This document shows positions 12,701 through 23,099 of a stretch of 64,000 bases of DNA, in pieces (within the stretch, counting starts at the first letter, position 1; each line of letters opens with the position of its first letter). Origin of the DNA: Coniella vitis (lineage: Eukaryota > Ascomycota > Sordariomycetes > Diaporthales > Schizoparmaceae); contig WUJK01000007.1 of the NCBI GenBank assembly GCA_011317545.1, positions 1,240,001-1,304,000 on the forward strand, written 5' to 3'. Made by a program: the position numbers and the translations under genes. The notes under the pieces were generated by a model. It ran no database searches, was not told the DNA's origin, and worked only from the letters and a program-made list of their open reading frames with translations.

Positions 12701-13149
12701 GAAGCCGCTCGGTTGGCGCTCGGCGAGAATGCGGAGGAGACGGAAGATGAGGATTTTATGTGAGGCACATCTGAGTAACTCTTTACTCGCTGCTTGTCAT
12801 ATGCCGGGAGACGCGCTTCTTTGCTATTTGTCAGAAAGTCTCCTTTGTTTCCTCCCGATTTTACGTTTTGAAGACATCCTTTTTGCCCCTTTTTTCTTTT
12901 TCTCTCTCTCTCCTATGTTCTTTTTCTTTCTTCCTCGTCCACTATACAGCAGCATCATGTTTCTCGTTGCCTCGTTGGTATAGCTAGGCAAAAGTGCTTT
13001 GTTTCTAATTGGTCATTTGCCCGCTTTTTAGGTACTGCGTCATGAAACTTACCGAACGCCTGAAAAAAGAGGGCATCGACATCAACCTGCGGGATGCATT
13101 GGGCGTTGATACGGATCCCAAGTTGAGAAACCTTCGGGGCAAGCTGTAA
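9719..13149 (+). CDS. Ataxin-10 / Ctr86 family protein
   Basis: Proposed exons 9719-9933, 9987-10381, 10446-12759 and 13032-13149 (1013 residues). The first two introns are firm (GTATGT...TTGCAG, GTAAGT...TATAG). If the last intron is not spliced, the frame stops at 12763 and the protein has 975 residues ending in ETEDEDFM. Near residues 770-830 lies the ataxin-10 C-terminal repeat: QHQIVKNNGIVALLNCC, a YDDHNRYARERVQLCLKWLMDG segment and NQFLRNLV. The rest is predicted helical, with a strongly acidic insert (EEYVDDMVEDDDVDDDD) before the DPKQIEALHMIVKSC segment. Yeast Ctr86 is essential but poorly understood, and human ATXN10 is an ARM-like scaffold; function here is therefore uncertain. Similar fungal proteins are sometimes labelled 'connector enhancer of kinase suppressor of ras', a name I would not trust. 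Confidence 0.75.
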
Positions 13150-13637
13150 AACTGGGCTCGGTACGTGAGGTTGCGTGCGCCACAGCTGTTTTCTCTATCT
13201 AGCACACAATGGGCAGCGATTTTAAACGCGGGATAAAGGAAAAGGATAAGAAAGGGCAAATAGAGGCAGTGCATCACTGGGTGGCGTCTGAAAATACAAG
13301 CATACTCTATGCATAGAATATTCGTTGACTATATTCATGAGGTTTCCTAAGCACTTTTGACCCCGCCATTTGCGTAGACGTCTCTTTCAAAAATGCTGCC
13401 GACATTTGCCATCCCAATCTTTGAGGTCCTAACGCTAGAAATTCATTCTTCAGAATGAATGAACCTGTGACCTAGCGTATTGATGGTATGCATTGCTAGA
13501 CTAGAGGCTATAGTTTTTGAACGCTTTCTCAACTATCAGTTTACGAATTGGCACATAATATTGATGCACTTGGCAAATGTAGATAACCTCTTTCCCAGAT
13601 ATGCTTGTTTCATAAACCCATTTTCCAATAGATATGC
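13150..13637. other. Convergent 3' spacer
   Basis: 488 bp between the 3' ends of the ataxin-10 gene and the thiolase gene. It contains a nested inverted repeat (listed separately). No coding frame worth calling. Confidence 0.5.
13432..13478. repeat. Nested inverted repeat (hairpin)
   Basis: Outer arms ACGCTAG (13432-13438) and CTAGCGT (13472-13478) are exact reverse complements. Inside them, ATTCATTCT (13441-13449) and AGAATGAAT (13452-13460) form a second perfect 9-bp stem with a 2-nt gap. It sits between two converging genes, where it could fold in either 3' UTR or be a relic of a small inverted-repeat element. Confidence 0.6.
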
Positions 13638-15211
13638 CTACTCGGCAACCCACACAGCAGCCATGCTAAAAAGAAAATTGAGCAAAGTCAGCGACTGATA
13701 TTTTTTCCTCGTCCATATGCTTGTGTATCAAAAGAATGAAAAGAGAGAAAATGATGCAAACTTACCCCATGCCGGTTCCGACACACATGCTGGTCACGCC
13801 AATCTTTTCGCCTCTTCTCTTGAGTTCGTACAGCAGTGTCGACACCTGTCTAGCGCCAGTGCAACCCAGAGGGTGTCCAAATGCGATAGCACCACCCTTG
13901 GGATTGATCTTTTCAGCTGGAAGACCCAGCTCGTTTGCGCACCACAGGCACTGGCTGGCAAAAGCCTCGTTGATTTCAAAAATGTCAACGTCGTCCTTGG
14001 TAATTCCCGTGAGCTCAAACACCTTGGGAATGGCCTTCCAAGGCCCGACACCCATAAGCAGTGGAGCAACGCCGACGATGCTCGCGGCAACGTACTTGCC
14101 AAGGATTGTCTGACCAAGGCGCTCGGCGGTGCTGCGCTTCATCAGCAGCACGGCGGCGGCACCATCGCTGATTTGGCTAGCATTTCCGGCGTGGATAGAA
14201 CCATCGGCGGCAAATGCAGGCTTGATCTTGCCAAGGGATTGAGCGGTGATGCCGTCGCGCACACCATCGTCACGGTCCACGACAAGCTCCTTGGTCTCAC
14301 CGGACTTGGGGTCCTCAAACTTGACCTTCAGAGGCAAAATCTCTTCCTTGAAGAGACCTTGTTGTTGAGCCGCAAGAGCCTTCTGGTATGAGGATGCGGC
14401 GAAGGCGTCTTGACTCGCACGGGAAATGTTTCTGGCCTTGGCCATGTTTTCAGACAACACACCCATGGGCACCTTGCAGTTGGCAGCTTCAGGATGGGAC
14501 TCGAGCAGCTCGGAAAATTCTGTAACGGCGCCGGGGCTAGATTGAGGAGCAAAAATGATCAGATGAAGTCAACTCCCGGATGGATGTGAGAATCGGGCTT
14601 CATGAACACTCACCCGTACTGTGTCGACATGCTCTCGACACCAGCGCCAATGCCAATTTCAATCATGCCGGAGCGGATCTGGTTAGCAACGTCGACGCAG
14701 GCTTGCAGACCCGACGAGCACTGTCGGTTAAGAGTGCGGACGGCAGTCGACTCTGGGAAGCCTGCTACCAAGCTTGCAGCACGCATCTCAGTGGCGCCTC
14801 CGCCTGGAGCGAGGACCGTTCCCACAGCGATATCTTCGACCAATGCCGGGTCGATTCTGGATCGGTCGATGATGCCCTTGAGCGCACCAGCGACGAGATC
14901 TGAGGCCATGGTGTCCTTAAATCCACCCTTGCCGCCCTTAGTGAAGGCAGTGCGGAGACATGCAGTCACGACGACCTACAGTATGCAAGGACAAGTGGCG
15001 AGTTAGCAAAAGCTGCCTTTGCGTGTTCCAAAGACTCGGAGGGTTCGGAGGGCGCATACATCATCGGGGTTCTTCTCGAGCAGCTTTGCCTTGCCCACAT
15101 TTGGGCTGGTGAGCTGGTTTCCGATAGAGGAGAGCCTTTCGAGAGCTGAGCATAGATGTTTGTTAGATCGCAACAGTGCCGAGGGTTTCGCGGAGGCGAC
15201 ATACCACCCAT
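13638..15211 (-). CDS. POT1: Peroxisomal 3-ketoacyl-CoA thiolase
   Basis: Five exons on the minus strand: 15211-15205, 15145-15060, 14975-14614, 14536-13766 and 13665-13638, giving 417 residues. Exon 1 codes only MG plus one base, and the last exon restores the C-terminus GMAAVWVAE after GTG. Residues near the N-terminus, RLSSIGNQL, fit the PTS2 peroxisomal targeting consensus (R/K)(L/V/I)x5(H/Q)(L/A). The nucleophile Cys117 lies in NRQCSSGLQA. NEAFASQ, the catalytic His in GGAIAFGHPLGCTGAR and the second catalytic Cys in MCVGTGMGM are all present. The enzyme carries out the last step of beta-oxidation, cleaving 3-ketoacyl-CoA with CoA to acetyl-CoA and a shortened acyl-CoA. The PTS2 separates it from cytosolic and mitochondrial acetyl-CoA acetyltransferases. 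Confidence 0.95.
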
Positions 15212-17453
15212 GTTTGTGACTGTTGTCGTTGCTCCTGCTTGGGTTGAAGGGGGCAATTGGTTTGGGCGTATGGTTGTATGGGAGGTGAGACGGCCTCCGT
15301 TGGTATCGAGTATGATTGAACCAAAAGGCAAATGACTATATGGTCGGCGGATATCAACGATACAAGTTGTCGTGGCGCGAGGGAGTGGTTGTTGTAGAGA
15401 AATAGTTTACTGATACAGCCGGTGCACAGTATGTGGGCCTTGTGAAGATGCCGAGGCACCGGAGGTTGGGTGTCGGGACAAGCAACCGCTGACTTAGCAA
15501 CAACCCCAGATCTCTGTCGGTCATGCGAAGCTCTTGCTGTGTTAGCATGTGAAAGATTAAGTCAGCAGCACACTGGCGAGTCAGCCATCCCTTTGTTTGG
15601 AAATACTATGAACGCAGGCTGCTAGCATAGTACGGCGGCAGCAGCAATGGGAGAACCACCAGCTCCGAGCCGTGTGAGGCGTGTTCTCTATTCTCGATTT
15701 CACATGGCAAGTGGCAAGTTCCACGGCTATTTGGCCTTGCCATCTTAGTCATAAACGCTCTAATTCTTGTGCCATGTGACGACAAGGGAGTCCATTCCGC
15801 CCATGCGGCTCTGTGCTCGCGATTTTCACGATTAAACGCTATTTATATCCCAAGTGGAACCCTACAAAGGCAACCTGACCTTCAAACTAAGCCCAGTTTT
15901 ACCCGGTAGATTTGGACGCAGAGGTCACAGAACACCCTACCAGCCATGGCAACGGCAAAGCGACGGTGGACGATGACGAGCGCGCTGCGACGATACTACA
16001 GTACCATCAGGGCCCTAATTGCGAACCCCTCGCTATAAGTCCCGGCCCTGGCCCTCTGGCTTGCTCCGTCGCCCGCTTGATTGCCAACGATGTGGAAACC
16101 CAACCCCAGTGGCCCAAATCACATTACGAAATCCATCGCGCCGAGAAGCACGGCTGGGGCACGCGCGCACAGCGATCATCTCGCTTGACCCAAAGGGGCC
16201 AGGCCGTCAGGAGGATCACCCTGTCTTCCCGATTGGGCCACCAACGTGGAAGCACTTGACGTGCGCCCTCGTTACCTTTGTGGTTGTGCTTCTTTGGGTT
16301 TTGTCTGTGCCTCCCATGAGCATTGGATCATGACGGCGAACTATCTACATTAGTACTGAGGCTGCTCGCTGCTCCTTGCTAGGCCCCATTCAATGAAGCA
16401 GTGAGCAGTGGCGGTAACTAACAGCGGTCTCTCCGTCGCTCATCAGCGGCGTGGCGCGTTTTTTTTTTTCTGTCACCCAACCGGCAGACAGACGTACTGT
16501 AATTTGCTGCTTACATCGTGTCAGTACTATGAGTACCCAGCAAAGACTCTGTCAGTATGTTTCTGCTTCTGACCCCACCAGCATAATCCTCCCGCTCGCA
16601 GCCTTTTGCCAGAGCTGACCCTTTTCCTGCAGGATCCGCTCCCGACAAGAGCTTCTAGCCGCCAATTTCGCTTCTTACCACTCGTTCCGGTCCTTTTTTT
16701 CTTAGGCTTGTCCATGTCCTTCAACGCAGCCCGACAGAATTGACCGCTCCATCTCGCCCCGAACGTTGCGACATGCCTTTTGGTTTGACGTATTTCTCCT
16801 GTGTTGCCGGCGCGCTGCGTCAACGTACATTTTCTTCCTCGCTTGCTTTCGCGATAAGCCGTTTGTAGGCCGTGGTCCAGTTGCTACAGTCCTCAGTCAC
16901 TTCTGCTGAACGCCGTCACTACGAAGCTTACGCTCGACCCGTTCTTCCTATCCAAAAGTCACCTGCTTGTCACTGACATCCCCTTATATCCTATCCCTTC
17001 TACTTTGCTTTCGGGAGACCTCACGCACGGCTGGGTACGGGCCAAGGAGAAAAACGCGCACAAAGACAGTCCAGCCGATATACTTACCTCGGCTCTTCCT
17101 CTCTTGCTCATCGATGTAGAAGGCAAGAAATTGACGACAAATACAACCAGAATGGAGCGCTTGTCCGCGACCAAGCAATAAATGAGCTCTGGCGGCAACG
17201 GTCGCCGCGTGATGCACAATTAGTCTTGCATCGAATCGTCTTTTTATCAGTCTGCATACACGGCGACACCCCAAACTAGACTTTTTACATCCCCTATTGG
17301 GCGACGTGCTTACGACCTTCGGCCCTTCCCATTCTTCTTCTCCTGGCCAAGCAACAGGGACGCGCACAAGGCCTCACGACTTTGGCGATCGGTTTATTGC
17401 TTACGGCATTTTATCTTATTCTACCGTTCTTAAATTTTAATCAAGCCCTCATA
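15212..17453. other. Long divergent spacer, thiolase to Mid2-like gene
   Basis: 2.24 kb holding the thiolase promoter, the promoter of the + strand Mid2-like gene and a possible transporter relic (15912-16333, listed separately). From 16435 to 17450 the sequence is pyrimidine-rich on the + strand, consistent with a long leader of the downstream gene. No intact gene seen. Confidence 0.45.
15912..16333 (+). pseudogene. Possible frameshifted N-terminal relic of an MFS transporter
   Basis: Two overlapping frames look like a broken start of a major facilitator transporter. Frame A (15912 onward) reads like the polar N-terminal tail, with the segments AEVTEHPTSHGNGKATVDDD and ERAATILQYHQ. Frame B (about 16160-16333), shifted relative to A, reads IISLDPKGPG..EDHPVFP..PPTWKHLTC and runs directly into one hydrophobic segment, ALVTFVVVLLWVLSVPPM, then stops at a TGA. 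This arrangement, a D-x-GP..(N/D)P motif followed by W-K and the first membrane helix, is that of DHA-type MFS proteins. No further transporter sequence follows. The call is an impression from pattern, not an alignment; it may be chance. Confidence 0.25.
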
Positions 17454-18506
17454 ATGGCTACCGTAGCCACCAACAGCGGCCAGGTCACGGTGACTGTCAC
17501 TGCCAGCCCAACGTCCACCACAACTGCGAGTGATGCCAATGGCGGCCTCGAAACGACAAGCAGCACGTTGTCCCTAGTTTATATCTACTCAATATCCTCT
17601 TCAGCCGAACCCACGGACGCTGCCTCCTCATCATCCAGTCATTCACAATCCTCAAATATCGGCGGCGGCGCCATTGCAGGAATTGTTGTCGGCTCCATCG
17701 CTCTACTCGCGATCCTAGCCTTGTCGCTATTTTGCTGCTCTCGCCGCGTAGCCCGCAAAAGACGAGCTGAAATTGCCTCGCTTCATCCCAGCCGACATAC
17801 TGCACCGAGCCAAGCGTACAGCGGTGGCACCATGACCCCTGGGCCCACCGTCAGCATCAGTGGTGGGACGATGCGGAATAGCCAGTATGCAAGATCTACG
17901 GGAGACCGCTCAACAACGACTGCGCAGCGCTCCGTCAAGAGCCCGGATCTGATGCCCAGCATACCACCCCAGGAGCTACCGACGCCGCATAATCGACCCG
18001 AATTGGATGGCTCCAGAGCCATGCACAAGCAGCGATCGCAGAAATCAGGACGCTCGAAGCGGGGCGCCAACACGGTTTATGGCTCGGTGGAGCATCCGGT
18101 TGAACTGCAGGCAGGGAGCATGGCGGATTTGGTGGCCGGAATGCAGGAAATGAAGCGCATCAAAGTGCCAGAACGCGTTGAGCAAGCCGATCACAAGAGG
18201 GACTTGCACAGTACCGAGAGTCCTCGACATCAACATCGTGGTGGGAATGGTAGCCTCTTGAGTCCGCAATGGCCCCCGCCAAGCGGACCAGCGAGCAGCG
18301 AATCGTGTCTGGTGAGTGATTTCGATGAGACGGTGGATGGCACGGAGACAGAGTACGGCGAAGGAGGCGCGGATGCGGGCAGCATACACATTTATTACCG
18401 GTCCTCAGCCGCGACAATCGCCGCGGCCATGTCTCAAGCCTCGTCAACGAAAGGACCGAGGTCGACCATAAGGAGTAGCTCCACAACCACCACCAGAATA
18501 GCTTAA
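17454..18506 (+). CDS. Mid2-like single-pass membrane protein
   Basis: Intronless, 350 residues from the first ATG (17454); the open frame extends upstream only through a TTG. The N-terminal ~70 residues are rich in Ser/Thr and read as an O-mannosylated ectodomain. Next come GGGAIAGIVVGSIALLAI and a hydrophobic helix (about residues 73-95), then CCSRRVARKRR as a basic stop-transfer. The remaining ~250 residues are polar and disordered. This is the architecture of fungal Mid2/Wsc-like or 'SKG6-type' membrane proteins, some of which sense cell-wall stress. There is no N-terminal signal peptide, so the helix must act as signal anchor, with the Ser/Thr part outside by the positive-inside rule. 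No named ortholog is recognised. Confidence 0.75.
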   Translation: MATVATNSGQVTVTVTASPTSTTTASDANGGLETTSSTLSLVYIYSISSSAEPTDAASSSSSHSQSSNIGGGAIAGIVVGSIALLAILALSLFCCSRRVARKRRAEIASLHPSRHTAPSQAYSGGTMTPGPTVSISGGTMRNSQYARSTGDRSTTTAQRSVKSPDLMPSIPPQELPTPHNRPELDGSRAMHKQRSQKSGRSKRGANTVYGSVEHPVELQAGSMADLVAGMQEMKRIKVPERVEQADHKRDLHSTESPRHQHRGGNGSLLSPQWPPPSGPASSESCLVSDFDETVDGTETEYGEGGADAGSIHIYYRSSAATIAAAMSQASSTKGPRSTIRSSSTTTTRIA

Positions 18507-19717
18507 TACATCGAATCATCCGGTTGTGCACTGCGGACACCAGGCCAGGGGAATCTGGCTGAGCTTTCTGTCGAGCACATGTATTCTCTTATCCTTCGCA
18601 TCATTCTTGCGCTTCGCTACGTCCAATCAACGCGCCAACGCGACCAACGAGTGTGCAAGTAGTGAATAATAGTAGTGATACGGAGGCGTCAGCTGCGGCC
18701 GCCGAACCCCATTTAGGGAAGACTAACAGGCTGCAGTCTTCCCCTCGCCCCTCCTCCGCCGCTTTCCTCTCCCACCCCCCCCCTTTTTTTTTTCTCTCTC
18801 TTTTCCCCAATACCCTCTACTGATCATAGAAGAAGCTGTTGAAGCAGAGCGTCGAATTCTTGGCACAACAGTGACCAAAATTCGGGTTTACGCAGGAGCG
18901 AACGAACGAGGCACAGTCTAGTGTTCGCGGGGGTCTGATCCGCCAGCCATACGTCGCAAAACAAATCGAGATTATTGGTTTTTCTGGGTAGACGAGGACC
19001 CATCGAGAATGAAAGTGGCGCATATAACAATGCTTTTTCCATCCTTTTTGTTTAGATCTACCCGGGGGGGGGGGCGCCTTGCATGAGCAAGACATACTCT
19101 GCATACGATGCGATCCGGAGATCCTCGTGTAACGCTTCGACTCAGGTTCGTCGTCAATGAATCACACAAAGAAGATGGCGTTCTCTCTGCCAGGCGCCAA
19201 AGAAAACCAAATGCAGCTATCGCATCAGCCTCGTGGATGGGACCCGATAGGCGGGGAGTTTCCGAGGTGCTCACGGTCTGCGCGTACGCCCTCTGCGACC
19301 CTCCTCCCCAGTCTCTCACGTATCTCGCTCCGCCCGCTGCTCACGATGTGGGAGAGGGGCCTTCTTCGCAGAGATACGTAATATCCGTCCCCCACCTGGA
19401 CTTCTCACCCTCACTCAGCACTTACATATTGCACTGCCTTGTTATCACATATCCTTGAAAGTGCCTTTTCCTTGAACTACAAGGAGCTCCTTATAAGTAT
19501 AGGGGAAGCGGCCGCTCCTTGAACTGCGTCTTTTGCCTTGTCCTTGACTGGATTCCATCCCTGTCTTTCTTTTCTGCCCTCGTGATATATATAACGCCAC
19601 TTAGCAATTCGACCATACAAAACAATCCAGCTCTGTCACTTGAACAACTTCACTTATACCTGACAGCCTTGCACCACTCTCGTCGCTGTCGTCCTGCCAT
19701 CGAGCTACAAATACACA
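18507..19717. other. Spacer with promoter of the tail-anchored protein gene
   Basis: 1.21 kb. Contents: a pyrimidine-rich run at 18733-18807, an 11-G run at 19064-19074, the 12-bp palindrome AAGGAGCTCCTT (19481-19492) abutting a TATAAG box (19492-19497), and a direct repeat CCTTGAACT at 19470-19478 and 19517-19525 around it. These lie 190-250 bp before the next ATG and are probably part of its promoter. No gene seen. Confidence 0.45.
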
Positions 19718-20430
19718 ATGTCTGCATCCGCCGCCGCCAGACAGAGACTCGACGACCTTCTCGCCCAGCACAGGGAGTACCGCGAGAAACTCCAAGCACA
19801 AGAAGACGAATTGCGCAAACTCCAGTCCCTCGTTCTACAGACCAGGACGGTCGTCGAGTTCACTTTACCGACTGAGATGAAGAGGGCCCGCCGAGAGTAC
19901 ATGAGCACCGTGTAAGTACTTGTCCGCTCTACTGCAAAAGGACGTTACAGCCGGTCGCCCACCATACGGCACAATTGAACACAGCTTCTGCTTTAGTTTT
20001 TTTTCTTTTTAATTTATCTTTTATCCCTTTCAATTCTTGTCTTCCCGTTCCAAAGCTGATCAATAATTTCCTTGCCTTGTCGTTTTGCAGAGATAAACGC
20101 CAAGCTGGAAACATATTGAAGCAAGAGTACGGAACTACTGCACAAATCCTGCGGGAGAAGTTGATCCAGTACACAAGTTGCTTGTTTGTCGGTGGTAGTA
20201 ACGGTGGCAACAGCAGCAACGACAACAGCAACAACAACAACAACTATTACTACAACACCAGCGAGATCGGTCACCCGCTCTCGCAACATCCTGCCGCTGG
20301 TCCTATCATCGACTCCTTGAAAAGATCCTCAGGCTGGGGATGGGCCCACATTGTGGTCATCCTAGTCAGCCTTGCTGTCGCAGTGGTGTTATCGAGAAGT
20401 ACATCACGCAACTTGACTCTACGAGGATAA
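19718..20430 (+). CDS. Tail-anchored coiled-coil protein, unknown function
   Basis: Two exons, 19718-19911 and 20091-20430, with a 179-nt intron (GTAAGT...TTGCAG), giving 177 residues. Residues 1-65 are highly charged and heptad-like (RQRLDDLLAQHREYREKLQA...ELRKLQSLV), predicting a coiled coil. Splicing joins REYMSTV to DKRQAGNILKQEYGTTAQIL, which continues the helix. A low-complexity Gly/Asn/Tyr linker (NNNNNYYYN) follows. The only hydrophobic segment, WAHIVVILVSLAVAVVLS (about 149-167), lies ten residues from the C-terminus and is followed by basic residues. The topology is that of a cytosol-facing tail-anchored protein of ER, mitochondria or peroxisomes, as in SNAREs and organelle adaptors. 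No SNARE zero-layer residue is evident and I do not recognise the family. Confidence 0.75.
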
Positions 20431-20759
20431 AGAGTCACCACCGATCGATCGATCAACCAACCATATCTGGCGCAAGGCATGAAGAAAGAGGAAAAAGGAA
20501 ACAATGTGACCCAAATCTGTGGAGATACCCGTCCCACAAACAAGGGTCAATAAGTCAGATCACTTTTTTGTTCAGATCGAACCAAACCGAATTTGGGGGC
20601 ACCTTGAGAGCGAGGTCCACTGCACTGGAGGGAGGCGGCCCGGAACAACAGCACGTGAGCCCGCATGAGAAGCGAGATGCAAGAGGATGGACGATGGCAA
20701 AAGCAAAACAGAAAGTGAGCCACCGGCAGAAAAGAGCGAGCAGGAAGATGTGGGCTTCC

Positions 20760-20779
20760 TTTTTTTTTTTTTTTTTTTT
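20760..20779. repeat. Poly-T tract (20 T)
   Basis: Uninterrupted T homopolymer of 20 in the spacer downstream of the tail-anchored protein gene. Length in an assembly of such a tract is error-prone. Confidence 0.9.
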
Positions 20780-23033
20780 GTTGTGGAAACACATCTTATC
20801 CGTGTAAGCGCTTCTTGGAGTACTCTTACTTTCTGGGATTGATTATCGTTTGAATGCTTTGGAGGGGTTATGGGACTACTGTACAAGAGCAAGGGGGCAA
20901 CTCAATGGGAGAACGAGAATGGATAGACGTGTCTTGGGTGTGTTTTGTTTCTGTCCTTTGTCCTCTTCTTCTTATTTATCAATGTCTACATAGCGAAGCG
21001 GCTGAGCTTCGATGTTGCTATCATCTAATCCCGATCAAAGTTGGTATTTGTAAGTACATTCACATTGTACAGTCTCCGCTCCGTTGTCGTTTGCCGCTGA
21101 TAGATGAACAATACGTCGGTTGACCGACCTTTCATCTGAACTTGATACAAGGCTGAGGGAAGAGCGAGCGAGTTTCCCGATTCTACCTGTTCATGCAGGC
21201 TCCATGCCACTCATCTCGAACCATCATTGCTTTTGCTTCTGTTCTGCGTAAATTCGTTTGGCTGCTGCTCTCTGATGGATTGCAATGCTCAGATCCCTTG
21301 TATTTTCTTCTTCTTCTTTCTCGGTGTTTGGACCAGCCAGTCAACCTTGAAAGTCATTCTACACACGTCAATGATTTGTTTAGATTGATCACCTTCTCCT
21401 TGACCCAAGATTTGCTTTTCCCAGACTGGCCGTGCCGTGATTGGCCTGATTACTGGCTGGATGCGATTTGTTAAAGCGCCAGTGCTGAAGAATCCTGCAA
21501 AAGAATATGGGATCTGCACTGGAGTAGTATCCAAATAGTGTGTGAGTATGTGAGATCGATCGGTGGGGCTTGAGGATGCTTTTCCAGATCACGCACTGTA
21601 CTTATGCTTGAGGATAAAGGTGCAACAGGGACCTAATCAACCAGATCTATGAGGCCACAGGAGATGACATGATTAGACAAGAAGAAGAAATTGTGACTCA
21701 AGGTTTTCTCTGTCCAGACTTTGATGTTGTACAGCTAGGATCTTGAAGGCTTGCTCAATATCCATCACAGCACCTTTCCACGCGAGGAGGCTAAAACAGG
21801 TCTCAAGTAAGTGATGCTCGAGCTGCAGCTCTTCTTCTTCTTCTTGATGCTGATTCTCACAGTCCGAACGACTTATCGTTTGACGGGTTGTCACGAAGCG
21901 TCGCTCCGTCGTCGCATAAGAGGGTTTGACTTGCTCGCTATGTTGATTTTCTCAACACAATCTTCTTTTGGGAAGGAGTTGTTGTTCTTTATTGAAGTCA
22001 AGGATACGAGAAATAATATGCTAAACTGCTAGAAAATGCTCAACAGGACAGTCGGCTCTCTGGAAACCAGCAGGCTGTACAGGTGGCGAGCATAAGAAGT
22101 ACGTTGTTTATGGCTGTGGCTTCTAGGGTCAGCTTTGAAGAGGAACTATTCACGCCAACTTTCAGCTGTTGTCGTATATCATCTCGGCTCGATCCATTCT
22201 TGTACGAGTGATTGTCATCGAGGGGTATATAACCGACCGAGGACGTGCCACAATATGTTTCTCCGTCGTCGTGTGCCTCCTTGATTACGGAACCATAAGC
22301 CACAGATGAACAGCACATGATTGATGGCAAGGGGTCCGCAGTATCTTGTGCAGTGCTGTGGCCACGGCCCCGAGAAAGACAGCGACCACCCCCTCCGCGG
22401 ACTCAAAATTCTCTGTCCAAGCCAAGTGACTCAAGCATGCTAACGTCTACACGCACGCACCTTCATCCACTCATGTCACGAGATCTCCCCCCCTTCGACC
22501 GGAGTACTTTTGGGCACATGCAGTAGTATCAGCTCAGCATCATCACCTCACGTCACATAGTTAGTAGTGGGCCGTCAGGCGCGTTGACCCCGTTTATCTG
22601 ACATCCATGCACGCCTCGCACGGGATGAATCCTTCCTTCCTCTTCGTCGTAAACCACAGAATGGGGCAACACTTGCTTACGACATGCGCCCGCACGGCGT
22701 ATATGTACTATATCCCTTGTGAGGACGGGCGATAACATGGTAAACCAAGATAAACACTCTTCCGAAGTTCCGTTTGTTTCCTTCCGTAGGATAGAAAGTT
22801 GTATTCCTTTTCAAAGAACTCATGTATCGGATAGTCTGTTCTCGGAACATATCGGCCATCTGCGCGAATGGAATAGCTGCTATAATCTCTGTACTCGGCT
22901 GTATATCTATAGCCCAGACGGTGCACGTATCCGGTCATGAGGGGCCGCGTTTGAATCTGGAGATGCGCCATAAAAGCTCCTTCTTGCTGCATGGCGCATG
23001 AATCTCAAAACGCGTGCGAACAACACAACACAA

Positions 23034-23047
23034 CCCCCCCCCCCCCC
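23034..23047. repeat. Poly-C tract (14 C)
   Basis: Uninterrupted C homopolymer just upstream of the preferred start of the EthD-like gene. If translated from 22998 it would encode a proline run. Confidence 0.9.
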
Positions 23048-23099
23048 AAGAGCCATCCAGACAAGCCATCCAGAAGGGGAACGCCCCGCAAAAAGAGAG

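Larger units (their letters stand above)
20431..23099. other. Gene-poor 2.7-kb spacer
   Basis: No supportable gene. The region holds a 20-T run (20760-20779) and a 14-C run (23034-23047) just before the next gene. Open frames are under 100 codons and without recognisable motifs. A possible ATG for the next gene lies at 22998, but the frame there runs through the C-tract. Confidence 0.45.

Noticed and set aside
22040..22330. 96-codon minus-strand frame
   Set aside because: No motif, weak start context and no extension by splicing; cannot be told from chance.
22998..23099. N-terminal 34-codon extension of the EthD-like protein
   Set aside because: Encoded through a 14-C homopolymer and low-complexity sequence. 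The second ATG begins directly at the conserved strand.
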